Of a stretch of DNA of 64,000 bases, positions 18,070 through 27,352 are shown one piece after another (positions within the stretch are counted from its first letter, which is position 1; every line of letters begins with the position of its first letter). The notes under the pieces are model-generated. The model had not been told where the DNA came from, made no database searches, and saw nothing but the letters and a program-made list of their open reading frames with translations. Origin of the DNA: JAAYUD01 sp041907665. Lineage in GTDB: Bacteria; Bacteroidota; Bacteroidia; Bacteroidales; Bacteroidaceae. A program made the translations under genes and the position numbers. The stretch covers positions 106,154 to 170,153 of the forward strand of contig JAYRGW010000002.1 of assembly GCA_041907665.1 (NCBI GenBank), read 5' to 3'.

Positions 18070-18393
18070 ATGACAATAAAAGAAGCACAAAATACTGTAG
18101 ATGAATGGATTAATAATTACGGAGTACGCTATTTTAATGAACTTACCAATATGACGATATTGACCGAAGAAGTAGGAGAAATGGCCCGCGTAATGGCTCG
18201 TAAATATGGCGAACAATCTTTCAAAAAAGGTGAAAAAGATAATCTTGAAGAAGAAATCGCCGATGTGTTTTGGGTTCTGATCTGTATTGCCAACCAAACG
18301 GGAATTGATCTGACCGAAGCATTACAGAAAAGCATAGAGAAAAAGACAACTAGAGACAAGGAAAGACATATAAACAACAATAAATTAAAATAA
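18070..18393 (+). CDS. MazG-like nucleotide pyrophosphohydrolase
   Basis: 107 residues, all-alpha NTP-PPase. Metal-binding motifs are EEVGEMARV (about residues 36-44) and EEEIADVFWVL (about 59-69), the E-x2-E plus E-x2-D pattern of the MazG/dCTPase superfamily. Likely a house-cleaning enzyme hydrolysing non-canonical (d)NTPs. It starts directly after dtd and ends one base before deoC, so the three are translated from one message. Confidence 0.88.
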   Translation: MTIKEAQNTVDEWINNYGVRYFNELTNMTILTEEVGEMARVMARKYGEQSFKKGEKDNLEEEIADVFWVLICIANQTGIDLTEALQKSIEKKTTRDKERHINNNKLK

Positions 18394-18394
18394 G

Positions 18395-19297
18395 ATGGAA
18401 GATAACCACGCAACAAAAAGTAAATATGAAGCAGTGCTTGCCAAGTACAATACCACTGTAAACGATGAAGAAGTTGCAAAGAAAGTAGCAGAAATCATAG
18501 AGAAAGAAGTCTCTAAAAATGATACAAAAGAAATTAAAAAGCTCCTCTTCAGTTGCATTGATCTCACAACATTAAGGTGCGAAGACAATGATAAAAGTGT
18601 GATGGAATTTGTAGAAAAGGTGAACAAATTTGATAACGATTATGCAGACCTTGACAATGTAGCTTCTATTTGTGTATATCCCAATTTCGCTGAAATCGTA
18701 AAAGACACATTAGAAGTTGACAACGTTGGAATAACATGTGTTGCAGGAAGTTTCCCCTCGTCACAAACATTTATTGAAGTAAAAATTGCAGAGGTTGCAA
18801 TGGCCATCATGAATGGTGCCGACGAAATAGATATCGTATTGCCCGTAGGCAAGTTCTTATGCAAAGACTATGAAGGAATAAGTGATGAAATTGGAGAGAT
18901 TAAAGAATCGTGCAAACAGCATACGCTAAAAGTTATTCTCGAAACCGGCGCACTAAAAACAGGCACTAACATTAAGAAAGCCTCTATCCTATCGATGTAT
19001 AGCGGTGCGGATTTTATCAAAACATCAACAGGCAAACAACAACCGGCAGCCACTCCCGAGGCAGCATACGTAATGTGTACAACCATTAAAGAATACTATG
19101 AAAAGACAGGGCGAAAGATCGGATTTAAACCAGCAGGAGGTATCAATACCGTAAAAGATGCCCTCACTTATTACACCATTGTAAAAAACATATTAGGTGA
19201 TGAATGGCTTAACAACAAGCTCTTTAGATTAGGCACAAGCAGACTTGCAAACTTGCTGCTTTCTGAAATAGAAGGAGAGGAAATCAAATTCTTCTAA
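18395..19297 (+). CDS. deoC: Deoxyribose-phosphate aldolase
   Basis: 300 residues, class I aldolase of the TIM-barrel type. The Schiff-base lysine is in FIKTSTGK (about residue 208); ADEIDIVLPVGKFL and the C-terminal KPAGGINT are family blocks. A 45-residue charged N-terminal extension precedes the usual domain, giving a longer protein than the E. coli enzyme. It converts deoxyribose-5-phosphate to glyceraldehyde-3-phosphate and acetaldehyde in nucleoside catabolism. Last gene of the uvrC run; a large hairpin follows. Confidence 0.95.
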   Translation: MEDNHATKSKYEAVLAKYNTTVNDEEVAKKVAEIIEKEVSKNDTKEIKKLLFSCIDLTTLRCEDNDKSVMEFVEKVNKFDNDYADLDNVASICVYPNFAEIVKDTLEVDNVGITCVAGSFPSSQTFIEVKIAEVAMAIMNGADEIDIVLPVGKFLCKDYEGISDEIGEIKESCKQHTLKVILETGALKTGTNIKKASILSMYSGADFIKTSTGKQQPAATPEAAYVMCTTIKEYYEKTGRKIGFKPAGGINTVKDALTYYTIVKNILGDEWLNNKLFRLGTSRLANLLLSEIEGEEIKFF

Positions 19298-19314
19298 CAA
19301 AGAAAATACTGATA

Positions 19315-19400
19315 AAAGCATATCAAAAGCTTCAGAGGCATAGCCTATCCTATGATTAAGCAATAGCAAACATTATAGATGCAGGCTTTTGATATGCTTT
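19315..19400. terminator. Large hairpin between convergent deoC and polyprenyl synthase genes
   Basis: Perfect 16-bp arms AAAGCATATCAAAAGC (19315-19330) and complement (19385-19400) enclose 54 bases, which hold a smaller CATAG/CTATG pair. No strong T-run, so terminator function for both genes is inferred from position only. Confidence 0.5.
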
Positions 19401-19408
19401 CAAAAAGG

Positions 19409-20383
19409 TTATAAATCGCGATTAACAATATAATCTAGATAGCCTATCAACGATTCTCTAATTTCTGTATCGGGCAATGCAATAAGCATATCAAATGCTT
19501 TGTTGCGGAATTCTCTCATACGATTTATAGCATATTCTATACCCCCATTTGAGCGAACTAATTCTACCAAACGAGTTATCTCTTCCAAAGAAGCTACGCC
19601 CTGCTTTATTCTGATAGCTACATCATGAGCCCATGACTCAGAAGTATTATTAAGAACATAAATGGCAGGCAATGTCAACTTACCTTCAAGCATATCTTGA
19701 TGAGTTGGTTTCCCAATCTCTTCGTCATCATAATAGTCAAAAATATCATCGCGTATTTGAAAACAAATACCCATCAGATCACCTATTATACGTGCAAATT
19801 CAGCATCTTCCTTACTGTCAGACACCGATAAAGAACCACACATGGCACAAGCAGAAAACAATGCTGCCGTTTTCTTTCTGATTACCTGATAATAGTCTTC
19901 TTCAGAATAAACTTTCTTGCTGATATTATCCAACTGCAGCAATTCGCCATCAGACAAGTCACATCCCAAACGCGAAACAACTTCGATAATATCCAGATGA
20001 GAAGTCTTCGAAGCATAATTCAAACTAGTAGCCAGTATATAATCACCGGATAGAACAGCTACACGATTATCGAAAATAGCATTCACTGATTTCTGTCCCC
20101 TACGCTCCTTACTATCGTCCACAACATCATCATGAACAAGACTAGCCGTATGCAACAATTCCAATGAGACAGCCGTATATAGCGTTGATTGTTCTATGTT
20201 ACCATGCAAACGAGCCATCAACATAATAAGAATTGGGCGCATCATCTTTCCCTTTTTACTCAAAATATGAGAAGAAATGCGCTGCAATAAAGGGTTATCA
20301 GACTTCAGAGATAATTCGAACAATTTTCTGAATTCAAACAATTCTTGCTGTACAGGTTGCTTAATTTTCGATAGACTATCCAT
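19409..20383 (-). CDS. Long-chain polyprenyl diphosphate synthase
   Basis: 324 residues, trans-prenyltransferase fold. First aspartate-rich motif DDVVDDSKERRG (about residue 84), second QIRDDIFDYYDDE (about residue 210). It elongates farnesyl diphosphate with isopentenyl units; in Bacteroidales the product serves as the menaquinone side chain. IspB-type by length and motifs; chain length cannot be read directly. It diverges from polA, with a -7 box at 20402-20409. Confidence 0.92.
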   Translation of the reverse strand: MDSLSKIKQPVQQELFEFRKLFELSLKSDNPLLQRISSHILSKKGKMMRPILIMLMARLHGNIEQSTLYTAVSLELLHTASLVHDDVVDDSKERRGQKSVNAIFDNRVAVLSGDYILATSLNYASKTSHLDIIEVVSRLGCDLSDGELLQLDNISKKVYSEEDYYQVIRKKTAALFSACAMCGSLSVSDSKEDAEFARIIGDLMGICFQIRDDIFDYYDDEEIGKPTHQDMLEGKLTLPAIYVLNNTSESWAHDVAIRIKQGVASLEEITRLVELVRSNGGIEYAINRMREFRNKAFDMLIALPDTEIRESLIGYLDYIVNRDL

Positions 20384-20401
20384 ATTAATTTAATTACGAT
20401 A

Positions 20402-20409
20402 CAAAAATA
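20402..20409 (-). promoter_or_regulatory. -7 box TATTTTTG for the polyprenyl synthase
   Basis: Exact minus-strand TAnnTTTG match, 18 bases before the ATG. Confidence 0.5.
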
Positions 20410-20470
20410 GTAATAAAACCAATAATAAAGTATTTTTTCGTAATTTTACATGCAAAAAAAACAGCTTATT

Positions 20471-23281
20471 ATGAGTTTCAGCAACAAACTTTTCCTTTTA
20501 GATGCTTATGCGCTAATCTTTAGAGCATATTATGCAATGATCAGAAACCCACGAATCAACTCGAAGGGGATGAATACTTCGGCTATTCTAGGCTTTGTCA
20601 ATACTCTCGAAGACGTATTAAAGAGAGAAGATCCTTCGCACATAGGCATCGCTTTCGACCCCGCAGGTCCCACCTTTCGGAAGGAAATGTATAAAGAATA
20701 TAAAGCTCAAAGAGAAGAAACTCCAGAAGATATTAGAAAATCCGTGCCCATTATCAAAGACATCATCAATGCATATCAGATACCTATACTCGAAGTAGCA
20801 GGTTATGAAGCAGATGATGTGATAGGAACATTATCCAACAAAGCTTCCAAACAAGGCATCGAAACATATATGTTGACACCCGATAAGGATTACGGACAAT
20901 TGGTAAAAGAGAATGTATACATGTACCGCCCCAAAAGCGGCGAAAAAGCATACGAAATTCTTGGAATAGAAGAAATAAAAGAAAAATATCTAATCGATGG
21001 GCCTGAACAAGTAATAGACCTACTTGGACTAATGGGAGATGCAGCCGATAATATTCCTGGTTGCCCGGGAGTAGGAGAAAAGACGGCCCAGAAATTGATT
21101 GCCGAATTCGGAAGTATCGAAGCTCTTCTCGAAAGATCAAATGAATTGAAAGGTGCCATAAAAACAAAAGTTGAAAACAACAAAGAACAAATTAAGTTGT
21201 CGAAACTTCTTGCCACGATCAAGATAGATGTTCCTATCGAACTCGAGATGGACAAACTGAAAAGAGAAAAACCGGATGAGAAAAAATTGAAATCAATCTT
21301 CGATGATTTAGAATTTCATGCGCTGACCAAAAGAGTACTTGCCGAAAATCAGACTCCCCCACCCTCTTTGTTTCAACCTTCATTGTTCGACACTAAAAAC
21401 GATACGACCCAAGGCTCTTTGTTTGCAGAAATACAAGGCAATGATGCAGAAGAAACAAATAATTCAAATTTTAGAAGCTTAAAAACACTAGAAAAGAAAT
21501 ACAAACTCATTGATACAAAAGATAAAAGAGAAGAATTAATTAAATATTTAATTACAAGCGATTTTCTAAGTTTAGATACAGAAACAACAGGAACAGACCC
21601 AATCACTGCCGAATTGGTAGGATTGAGCTTCTCGATTAAAGAAAATGAAGCATTTTATGTGCCTATACCAAGCGAAACAGAAAAAGCAATAAATATTGTT
21701 AATGAGTTTAAAGTTGTCTATGAAAATTCAAAAACACTAAAAATTGGGCAGAATATCAAGTACGACTTACTAGTACTTCAAAATTATGGCATCGCACTGA
21801 AAGGAAAAATATTCGATACGATGGTTGCGCATTATGTCATCCAACCCGAGCTCCATCACAACATGGACTATTTAGCCGAAATATATCTCAATTATCAAAC
21901 GGTGCACATAGAAGAGCTTATTGGCGAAAAAGGGAAAAACCAAAAGAACATGCGCGATTTGGAGCCCGAAGCTGTTTATGAATATGCATGTGAAGATGCA
22001 GACGTCACACTACAACTGAAATATAAATTAGAAGAAGAACTGAAAAAAAACAATGACGAACAAGTCTTCTACGAAATAGAAATGCCCCTTATCCCTGTAT
22101 TGGCCAAATTGGAAAGAAATGGAGTCCTTGTCGACACCAAAGCACTGAAACAACTGTCGGTTGAGTTGACAGCAGAAATGGGCAAAATAGAAAAGGAGAT
22201 CTACGAACTCGCAGAAACGGTCTTCAATATTGCATCGCCCAAACAAGTAGGCGAGGTACTTTTCGACAAACTGAAAGTTGTAGAAAAAGCTAAGAAAACA
22301 AAAACAGGACAATATGTAACGTCAGAAGAAGTACTTGAGAACCTGAGACATAAGCATCCGGTTATTGAGAAAATATTAGATTACCGCGGCATCAAAAAGT
22401 TACTGAGTACATACATCGACAATCTTCCATTACTGATAAATCCCAAAACAGGGCGCATCCATACTTCGTTCAACCAGACAGTAACGTCTACCGGGCGGCT
22501 AAGTTCCAGCAATCCGAACTTACAAAATATTCCCGTACGCGACGAAGAAGGGAAAGAAATACGAAAAGCTTTCATTGCGGACGAAGGTTGCGAATTCTTC
22601 TCTGCCGACTATTCTCAAATAGAACTTAGAATAATGGCGCATCTCAGTCAAGACGAAAACATGATCGAAGCTTTCAACAATGGTTTTGACATCCATGCAG
22701 CAACAGCCGCCAAAATATATAAAATACCTATCGAAGAAGTCAATTCGGATATGAGACGCAAAGCCAAAACGGCCAATTTCGGTATCATATACGGAATTTC
22801 TGCATTCGGTTTATCCGAAAGGCTAACCATAGATCGCAAGGAAGCAAAAGAACTGATCGACAATTACTTCGTTACATTTCCTCAGGTCAGAACATATATA
22901 GACAAGAGCATTGCAACTGCCCGCGAAAAGGGATATGTAGAAACAATGTTCCACAGGAAACGCTTCCTGCCGGATATCAATTCTCACAATGCGATAGTAA
23001 GAGGATATGCCGAACGAAATGCTGTCAACGCACCTATACAAGGGAGTGCCGCCGATATTATCAAAGTAGCTATGGCCAAAATCTTTGAAAGTTTCGAAGC
23101 CCAAAAACTTCGTTCCAAAATGATACTCCAGGTACACGATGAATTGAACTTCAGTGTATATCCGGATGAAAAAACATTGGTAGAACAAATCGTTATCAAA
23201 GAGATGGAAGGAGCTTGTAAAATGTTAGTACCGCTCAAGGCAGACTGCGGCTGGGGGCACAACTGGCTTGAGGCCCACTAA
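20471..23281 (+). CDS. polA: DNA polymerase I
   Basis: 936 residues from ATG 20471. An in-frame ATG at 20450 directly follows a TAATTTTA box (20441-20448) and would sit at the transcription start. Order: 5' flap exonuclease (about 1-300; YEADDVIGTL, LLGLMGDAADNIPG), 3'-5' exonuclease with all acidic residues visible (FLSLDTETTG, IGQNIKYDLL, YACEDADVT), then the polymerase (SADYSQIELRIMAHLS, RRKAKTANFGIIYG, QVHDELNF). Proofreading therefore looks active, unlike in Taq polymerase. It fills gaps and removes RNA primers. Confidence 0.97.
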   Translation: MSFSNKLFLLDAYALIFRAYYAMIRNPRINSKGMNTSAILGFVNTLEDVLKREDPSHIGIAFDPAGPTFRKEMYKEYKAQREETPEDIRKSVPIIKDIINAYQIPILEVAGYEADDVIGTLSNKASKQGIETYMLTPDKDYGQLVKENVYMYRPKSGEKAYEILGIEEIKEKYLIDGPEQVIDLLGLMGDAADNIPGCPGVGEKTAQKLIAEFGSIEALLERSNELKGAIKTKVENNKEQIKLSKLLATIKIDVPIELEMDKLKREKPDEKKLKSIFDDLEFHALTKRVLAENQTPPPSLFQPSLFDTKNDTTQGSLFAEIQGNDAEETNNSNFRSLKTLEKKYKLIDTKDKREELIKYLITSDFLSLDTETTGTDPITAELVGLSFSIKENEAFYVPIPSETEKAINIVNEFKVVYENSKTLKIGQNIKYDLLVLQNYGIALKGKIFDTMVAHYVIQPELHHNMDYLAEIYLNYQTVHIEELIGEKGKNQKNMRDLEPEAVYEYACEDADVTLQLKYKLEEELKKNNDEQVFYEIEMPLIPVLAKLERNGVLVDTKALKQLSVELTAEMGKIEKEIYELAETVFNIASPKQVGEVLFDKLKVVEKAKKTKTGQYVTSEEVLENLRHKHPVIEKILDYRGIKKLLSTYIDNLPLLINPKTGRIHTSFNQTVTSTGRLSSSNPNLQNIPVRDEEGKEIRKAFIADEGCEFFSADYSQIELRIMAHLSQDENMIEAFNNGFDIHAATAAKIYKIPIEEVNSDMRRKAKTANFGIIYGISAFGLSERLTIDRKEAKELIDNYFVTFPQVRTYIDKSIATAREKGYVETMFHRKRFLPDINSHNAIVRGYAERNAVNAPIQGSAADIIKVAMAKIFESFEAQKLRSKMILQVHDELNFSVYPDEKTLVEQIVIKEMEGACKMLVPLKADCGWGHNWLEAH

Positions 23282-23283
23282 AT

Positions 23284-23303
23284 TGTTGATAATATGTTGA
23301 TAA
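23284..23303 (+). repeat. Two TGTTGATAA copies one helical turn apart
   Basis: TGTTGATAA at 23284-23292 and 23295-23303, followed by an AT-only run. The complement TTATCAACA is one base off a DnaA-box core. Too little for an origin call. Confidence 0.35.
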
Positions 23304-23360
23304 ATTATTAATTAATATTATTCTAATTACGCTTTTAAGGCATAATATTCATCTTTTCAT

Positions 23361-23368
23361 TATCTTTG
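23361..23368 (+). promoter_or_regulatory. -7 box TATCTTTG for the DUF2723 operon
   Basis: Exact TAnnTTTG match 35 bases before the ATG at 23404. Confidence 0.6.
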
Positions 23369-23403
23369 CGCCAAATTGTGTATATCTTTTAACAAGTAAA
23401 TTG

Positions 23404-26400
23404 ATGAGACAATACAAAAATGTAAACAACCTCATAGGTTGGATTACTTTTGCCATCGCGGCAACAGTCTATTGTATGACAATAGAACCGACAGCCAGTT
23501 TTTGGGACTGTCCAGAGTTCATTACAACAGGATACAAACTTGAAATCGGACATCCACCTGGAGCACCTTTTTTTATGCTTGTAGCTAACCTCTTCTCCCA
23601 CTTCGCAAGCAGTGCCGAGACAGTAGCCAAAATGGTAAACTACATGAGTGCCCTCATGAGTGGTGCTACCATCTTATTCCTGTTTTGGACAATCACCCAT
23701 TTGGTAAAGAAATTGGTCATAAAAGACGAGGAGAATGTTACAATTTCGCAACTCATCACCATCATGGGCTCAGGTTTTGTCGGGGCCATGGCCTACACAT
23801 TCAGCGACACTTTCTGGTTTAGTGCCGTCGAGGGTGAGGTTTATGCCTTCTCATCCATGTTCACTGCCATTGTCTTTTGGCTGATACTAAAATGGGAAGA
23901 TGTCGCCGATGAATCTCACTCCGATAGATTTCTCATTCTTATCACCTATCTCACAGGCTTGAGTATTGGTGTGCACTTGCTCAATTTACTTTGTTTACCC
24001 GCCATTGTTCTTGTATATTACTACAAGAAACGCCCCAATGCCAACGTCAAAGGATCTATTTTAGCACTGATTGCCTCCATGGTATTGGTAGGCGTAGTAC
24101 TATACGGCATCGTTCCGGGTGTTGTGAAAGTAGGCGGATGGTTCGAATTGCTCTTTGTCAATGGCTTCAATTTGCCATTCAACACAGGTGTCGTTATCTA
24201 TATCGCTATATTGGCGGCAGCACTTATCTGGGCGACTTACGAAACATTCCATTCTAAAAATCAGAGCCGAATGCGCTATGCTTTTGTACTGACAATAGCA
24301 TTGTTGGGCATCCCATTCTATGGTCATGGCACCAATGCCATCATCATTGGTATACTTATCATTGCCGCTCTACTGATTTTTCTTTCGCCCAAAGTACAAA
24401 AGAACCCCAAGTTCCGCGTTTCTGCCCGTGCCCTGAATACTGCAGTTATCTGCTCTATGATGTTGGTTATCGGTTATTCTTCTTATGCTATGATCGTTAT
24501 TCGTTCGGTAGCCAACCCTCCGATGGATCAAAACTCTCCCGAAGATATTTTCACTCTAGGCGACTACTTAGGCCGCGAACAATACGGAACAAGACCTCTA
24601 TTTTACGGTCCGGCTTTCAGCTCGCGAGTTAAGTTCACGCAAGAAGGCGACTATCTGAAACCTGTAGAAGAGAGCTCCGAGAAGAAGTGGATACGTAAAG
24701 AAAAAACCTCACCAGACGAAAAAGATTCTTATATATCCATTCCTGGCGAAACAAGTTATGCATACGAACAAAATATGCTTTTCCCTCGAATGTATGGTGC
24801 CCAGTACGCAGACGGCTATAAGCAATGGGTAAATATCAAAGGACATGATGTTCCTTATGTCGACCCGCAAAGCGGCGAGACGGTAATGGTAAACATGCCT
24901 ACACAATGGGAAAATCTTAAATTTTTCTTCTCCTATCAGCTCAATTTCATGTATTGGCGCTACTTTATGTGGAACTTTGTAGGCCGTCAGAACGACCTGG
25001 AAGGAAGCGGAGAAATAGAACATGGCAACTGGATTACAGGTTTCAAGTTTATCGACCAGTACCTCACAGGCAATCAAGACTTAATGCCTAAAGACCTGCA
25101 AAACAACAAAGGACACAACGTATTCTATGGTCTACCCCTCTTGTTGGGTATTATAGGATTGCTGTGGCAAGCCTATCGAGGGAAGAAAGGAGTGCAGCAA
25201 TTCTGGGTTGTATTCTTCCTCTTCTTCATGACCGGTATCGCCATTGTGCTCTACCTCAACCAGACGCCGGGGCAACCTCGAGAGCGCGACTATGCCTACG
25301 CAGGTTCGTTCTATGCCTATGCCATTTGGATCGGAATGGGTGTCGCGGGTATCGTTCATCTGCTCAAGAAGGCTAAGATGAAAGAACTTACCGCAGCCGC
25401 CCTGGCAACCATTGCCTGTATCTTGATTCCTATACAAATGGCCGGCCAGACATGGGACGATCACGACCGTTCCGGAAGATACGTTTGCCGTGACTTCGGA
25501 CACAACTACCTGATGTCCATGCAAGCCAAGGGCAACCCTATTATCTTTACAAACGGTGATAATGATACTTTCCCTCTTTGGTACAATATGGATACGGAAG
25601 GTGCACGCACAGATGCTAGAGTTTGCAACCTCAGCTATTTGCAGACCGACTGGTACATCGACCAGATGAAACGTCCGGCATATACTTCGCCTTCGTTACC
25701 CATCAAATGGAAACGCATCGACTACGTTTCGGGAACAAACGAATATATACAGATAGACCCGACCATAGGCAACCAAATAGACTCTCTATATGCCCATAGC
25801 CCCGAAGATGCTGCCAAATATAGAGCCGTATTGGGTGCAAATCCGAACGAGATAAACACGATCTTCAAAAATTGGGTTCACAATCCGAACGACAACATGC
25901 ACGTGATTCCAACTGATAGTATCATAATGAATGTCGACAAGAAAGCTGTAGAGCGTTCGGGCATGTGCATTCCAAAAGGAGCTACCATACCAGACAACAT
26001 GGTGATCTCGCTGAAAGGGAAAAAGGCACTATACAAGAGCGAACTTATGATGCTCGAGTTGCTGAAGAACAGCAATTGGACCCGTCCACTTTATATTGCT
26101 ATCACCGTAGGTACCGAAAACCGTTTGGGCATGGACAATCACTTCATACAAGAAGGTCTTGCCTACCGATTCACACCGTTCGACAATACCAAAACGGGAG
26201 TCACTATCGATACGAAGAAGATGTACGATAATCTGATGCACAAATTCAGATATGGCGGCATCGACAAACGCGGTATCTATCTCGACGAGAACGTCATGAG
26301 GATGTGCTATACGCATCGTAGAGTCTTCTCACAACTCATTGCGGCATTAATGCAAGAAGGCCAAAAAGCCAAAGCATTGGCTGCTCTCAATTATTGCGAA

Positions 26401-26730
26401 AAGGTAATACCCGAATACAACATTCCTTATGATTTCCAAAACGGAGCTGTACAAATGGCCGAAGCCTACTATCAACTAGGCAAACGGGCCAACGCCGACC
26501 ACATCATGCAGGCATTGGCATCCAAATCGGTAGAATACCTCAATTGGTACCTCTCAATGGGAATACAGCAGATTGCCGTTTCGTCGCAAGAGATAGAATA
26601 CAATTTGGCCTTGCTCGATCAAGAAGTGAAGCTGATGAACAAATATAATTCTAACTTAAGCAAGCAGTACACCATGCAGCTAAATACAATATATAGCAAG
26701 TATGCACGCTTCATGAAGTCTGCGCAGTAA
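23404..26730 (+). CDS. DUF2723 (TMEM260-like) membrane protein, probable protein O-mannosyltransferase
   Basis: 1108 residues. A polytopic N-terminal part carries the family's GT-C-like signature WDCPEF near residue 37 and HPPGAPFF near 53; more membrane spans run to about residue 690. A soluble C-terminal region follows, ending in a helical, TPR-like tail (about 985-1108). PF11028 proteins resemble eukaryotic TMEM260 O-mannosyltransferase, and Bacteroidota O-glycosylate many envelope proteins starting with mannose. That makes this a candidate initiating or mannosyl transferase, by homology only. I start at ATG 23404 after a TTG at 23401. The deacetylase gene follows seven bases later. Confidence 0.85.
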   Translation: MRQYKNVNNLIGWITFAIAATVYCMTIEPTASFWDCPEFITTGYKLEIGHPPGAPFFMLVANLFSHFASSAETVAKMVNYMSALMSGATILFLFWTITHLVKKLVIKDEENVTISQLITIMGSGFVGAMAYTFSDTFWFSAVEGEVYAFSSMFTAIVFWLILKWEDVADESHSDRFLILITYLTGLSIGVHLLNLLCLPAIVLVYYYKKRPNANVKGSILALIASMVLVGVVLYGIVPGVVKVGGWFELLFVNGFNLPFNTGVVIYIAILAAALIWATYETFHSKNQSRMRYAFVLTIALLGIPFYGHGTNAIIIGILIIAALLIFLSPKVQKNPKFRVSARALNTAVICSMMLVIGYSSYAMIVIRSVANPPMDQNSPEDIFTLGDYLGREQYGTRPLFYGPAFSSRVKFTQEGDYLKPVEESSEKKWIRKEKTSPDEKDSYISIPGETSYAYEQNMLFPRMYGAQYADGYKQWVNIKGHDVPYVDPQSGETVMVNMPTQWENLKFFFSYQLNFMYWRYFMWNFVGRQNDLEGSGEIEHGNWITGFKFIDQYLTGNQDLMPKDLQNNKGHNVFYGLPLLLGIIGLLWQAYRGKKGVQQFWVVFFLFFMTGIAIVLYLNQTPGQPRERDYAYAGSFYAYAIWIGMGVAGIVHLLKKAKMKELTAAALATIACILIPIQMAGQTWDDHDRSGRYVCRDFGHNYLMSMQAKGNPIIFTNGDNDTFPLWYNMDTEGARTDARVCNLSYLQTDWYIDQMKRPAYTSPSLPIKWKRIDYVSGTNEYIQIDPTIGNQIDSLYAHSPEDAAKYRAVLGANPNEINTIFKNWVHNPNDNMHVIPTDSIIMNVDKKAVERSGMCIPKGATIPDNMVISLKGKKALYKSELMMLELLKNSNWTRPLYIAITVGTENRLGMDNHFIQEGLAYRFTPFDNTKTGVTIDTKKMYDNLMHKFRYGGIDKRGIYLDENVMRMCYTHRRVFSQLIAALMQEGQKAKALAALNYCEKVIPEYNIPYDFQNGAVQMAEAYYQLGKRANADHIMQALASKSVEYLNWYLSMGIQQIAVSSQEIEYNLALLDQEVKLMNKYNSNLSKQYTMQLNTIYSKYARFMKSAQ

Positions 26731-26737
26731 ATAAAAA

Positions 26738-27352
26738 ATGCTTATAGAACAGCCACCGCGCTTTTTCCGCGCGTTATACCCTTCTGCCATTTTCCGGAAG
26801 GACCCGAACGAGAAAACAGTTTATCTGACTTTCGACGACGGTCCCATACCGGAAGTGACACCTTGGGTGCTAGATTTGCTTGCCAAGCATGGTATCTACG
26901 CCACCTTTTTTATGGTAGGCGACAACATCAGAAAACACCCCGAGACTTTCAAACAAGTAGTCGACGCGGGACATCGCATAGGGAACCATACGTTCAACCA
27001 CATTAAAGGGTTCGAACACTCACGCGAAAGTTATCTGGCCAATGCAAACGAAGCAAACGAACTGATGCATACCGATTTGTTCAGACCCCCACACGGTCAC
27101 ATGAGGATTGCACAATATTGGGAACTAAAGAAGTATTACAAAATTATCATGTGGGATTTGGTAACGCGCGATTACAGTAAAAAGCGCAACGGTCCCCAAG
27201 TTTTTGAAAATGTGAAACGATATGTGCGCAACGGATCCATCATTACGTTCCACGATTCTCTTAAATCCTGGGACAATGGAAATCTGCCTTACGCGCTACC
27301 AAAAGCACTGGAATATCTCATAGCAGAAGGATATTCATTCAAAACCCTATGA
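26738..27352 (+). CDS. Polysaccharide deacetylase (CE4, NodB domain)
   Basis: 204 residues, essentially the NodB domain alone. Motif 1 TFDDGP (about residue 30) supplies the catalytic base and metal Asp; motif 2 HTFNH gives the two metal His; motif 3 appears as FRPPHGHMR, with His in place of the usual Tyr of RxxYG. No signal peptide is visible, so it may act on a cytoplasmic precursor or be exported otherwise. Substrate unknown: an N-acetyl sugar in a glycan or glycolipid. It overlaps queG by four bases. Confidence 0.88.
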   Translation: MLIEQPPRFFRALYPSAIFRKDPNEKTVYLTFDDGPIPEVTPWVLDLLAKHGIYATFFMVGDNIRKHPETFKQVVDAGHRIGNHTFNHIKGFEHSRESYLANANEANELMHTDLFRPPHGHMRIAQYWELKKYYKIIMWDLVTRDYSKKRNGPQVFENVKRYVRNGSIITFHDSLKSWDNGNLPYALPKALEYLIAEGYSFKTL

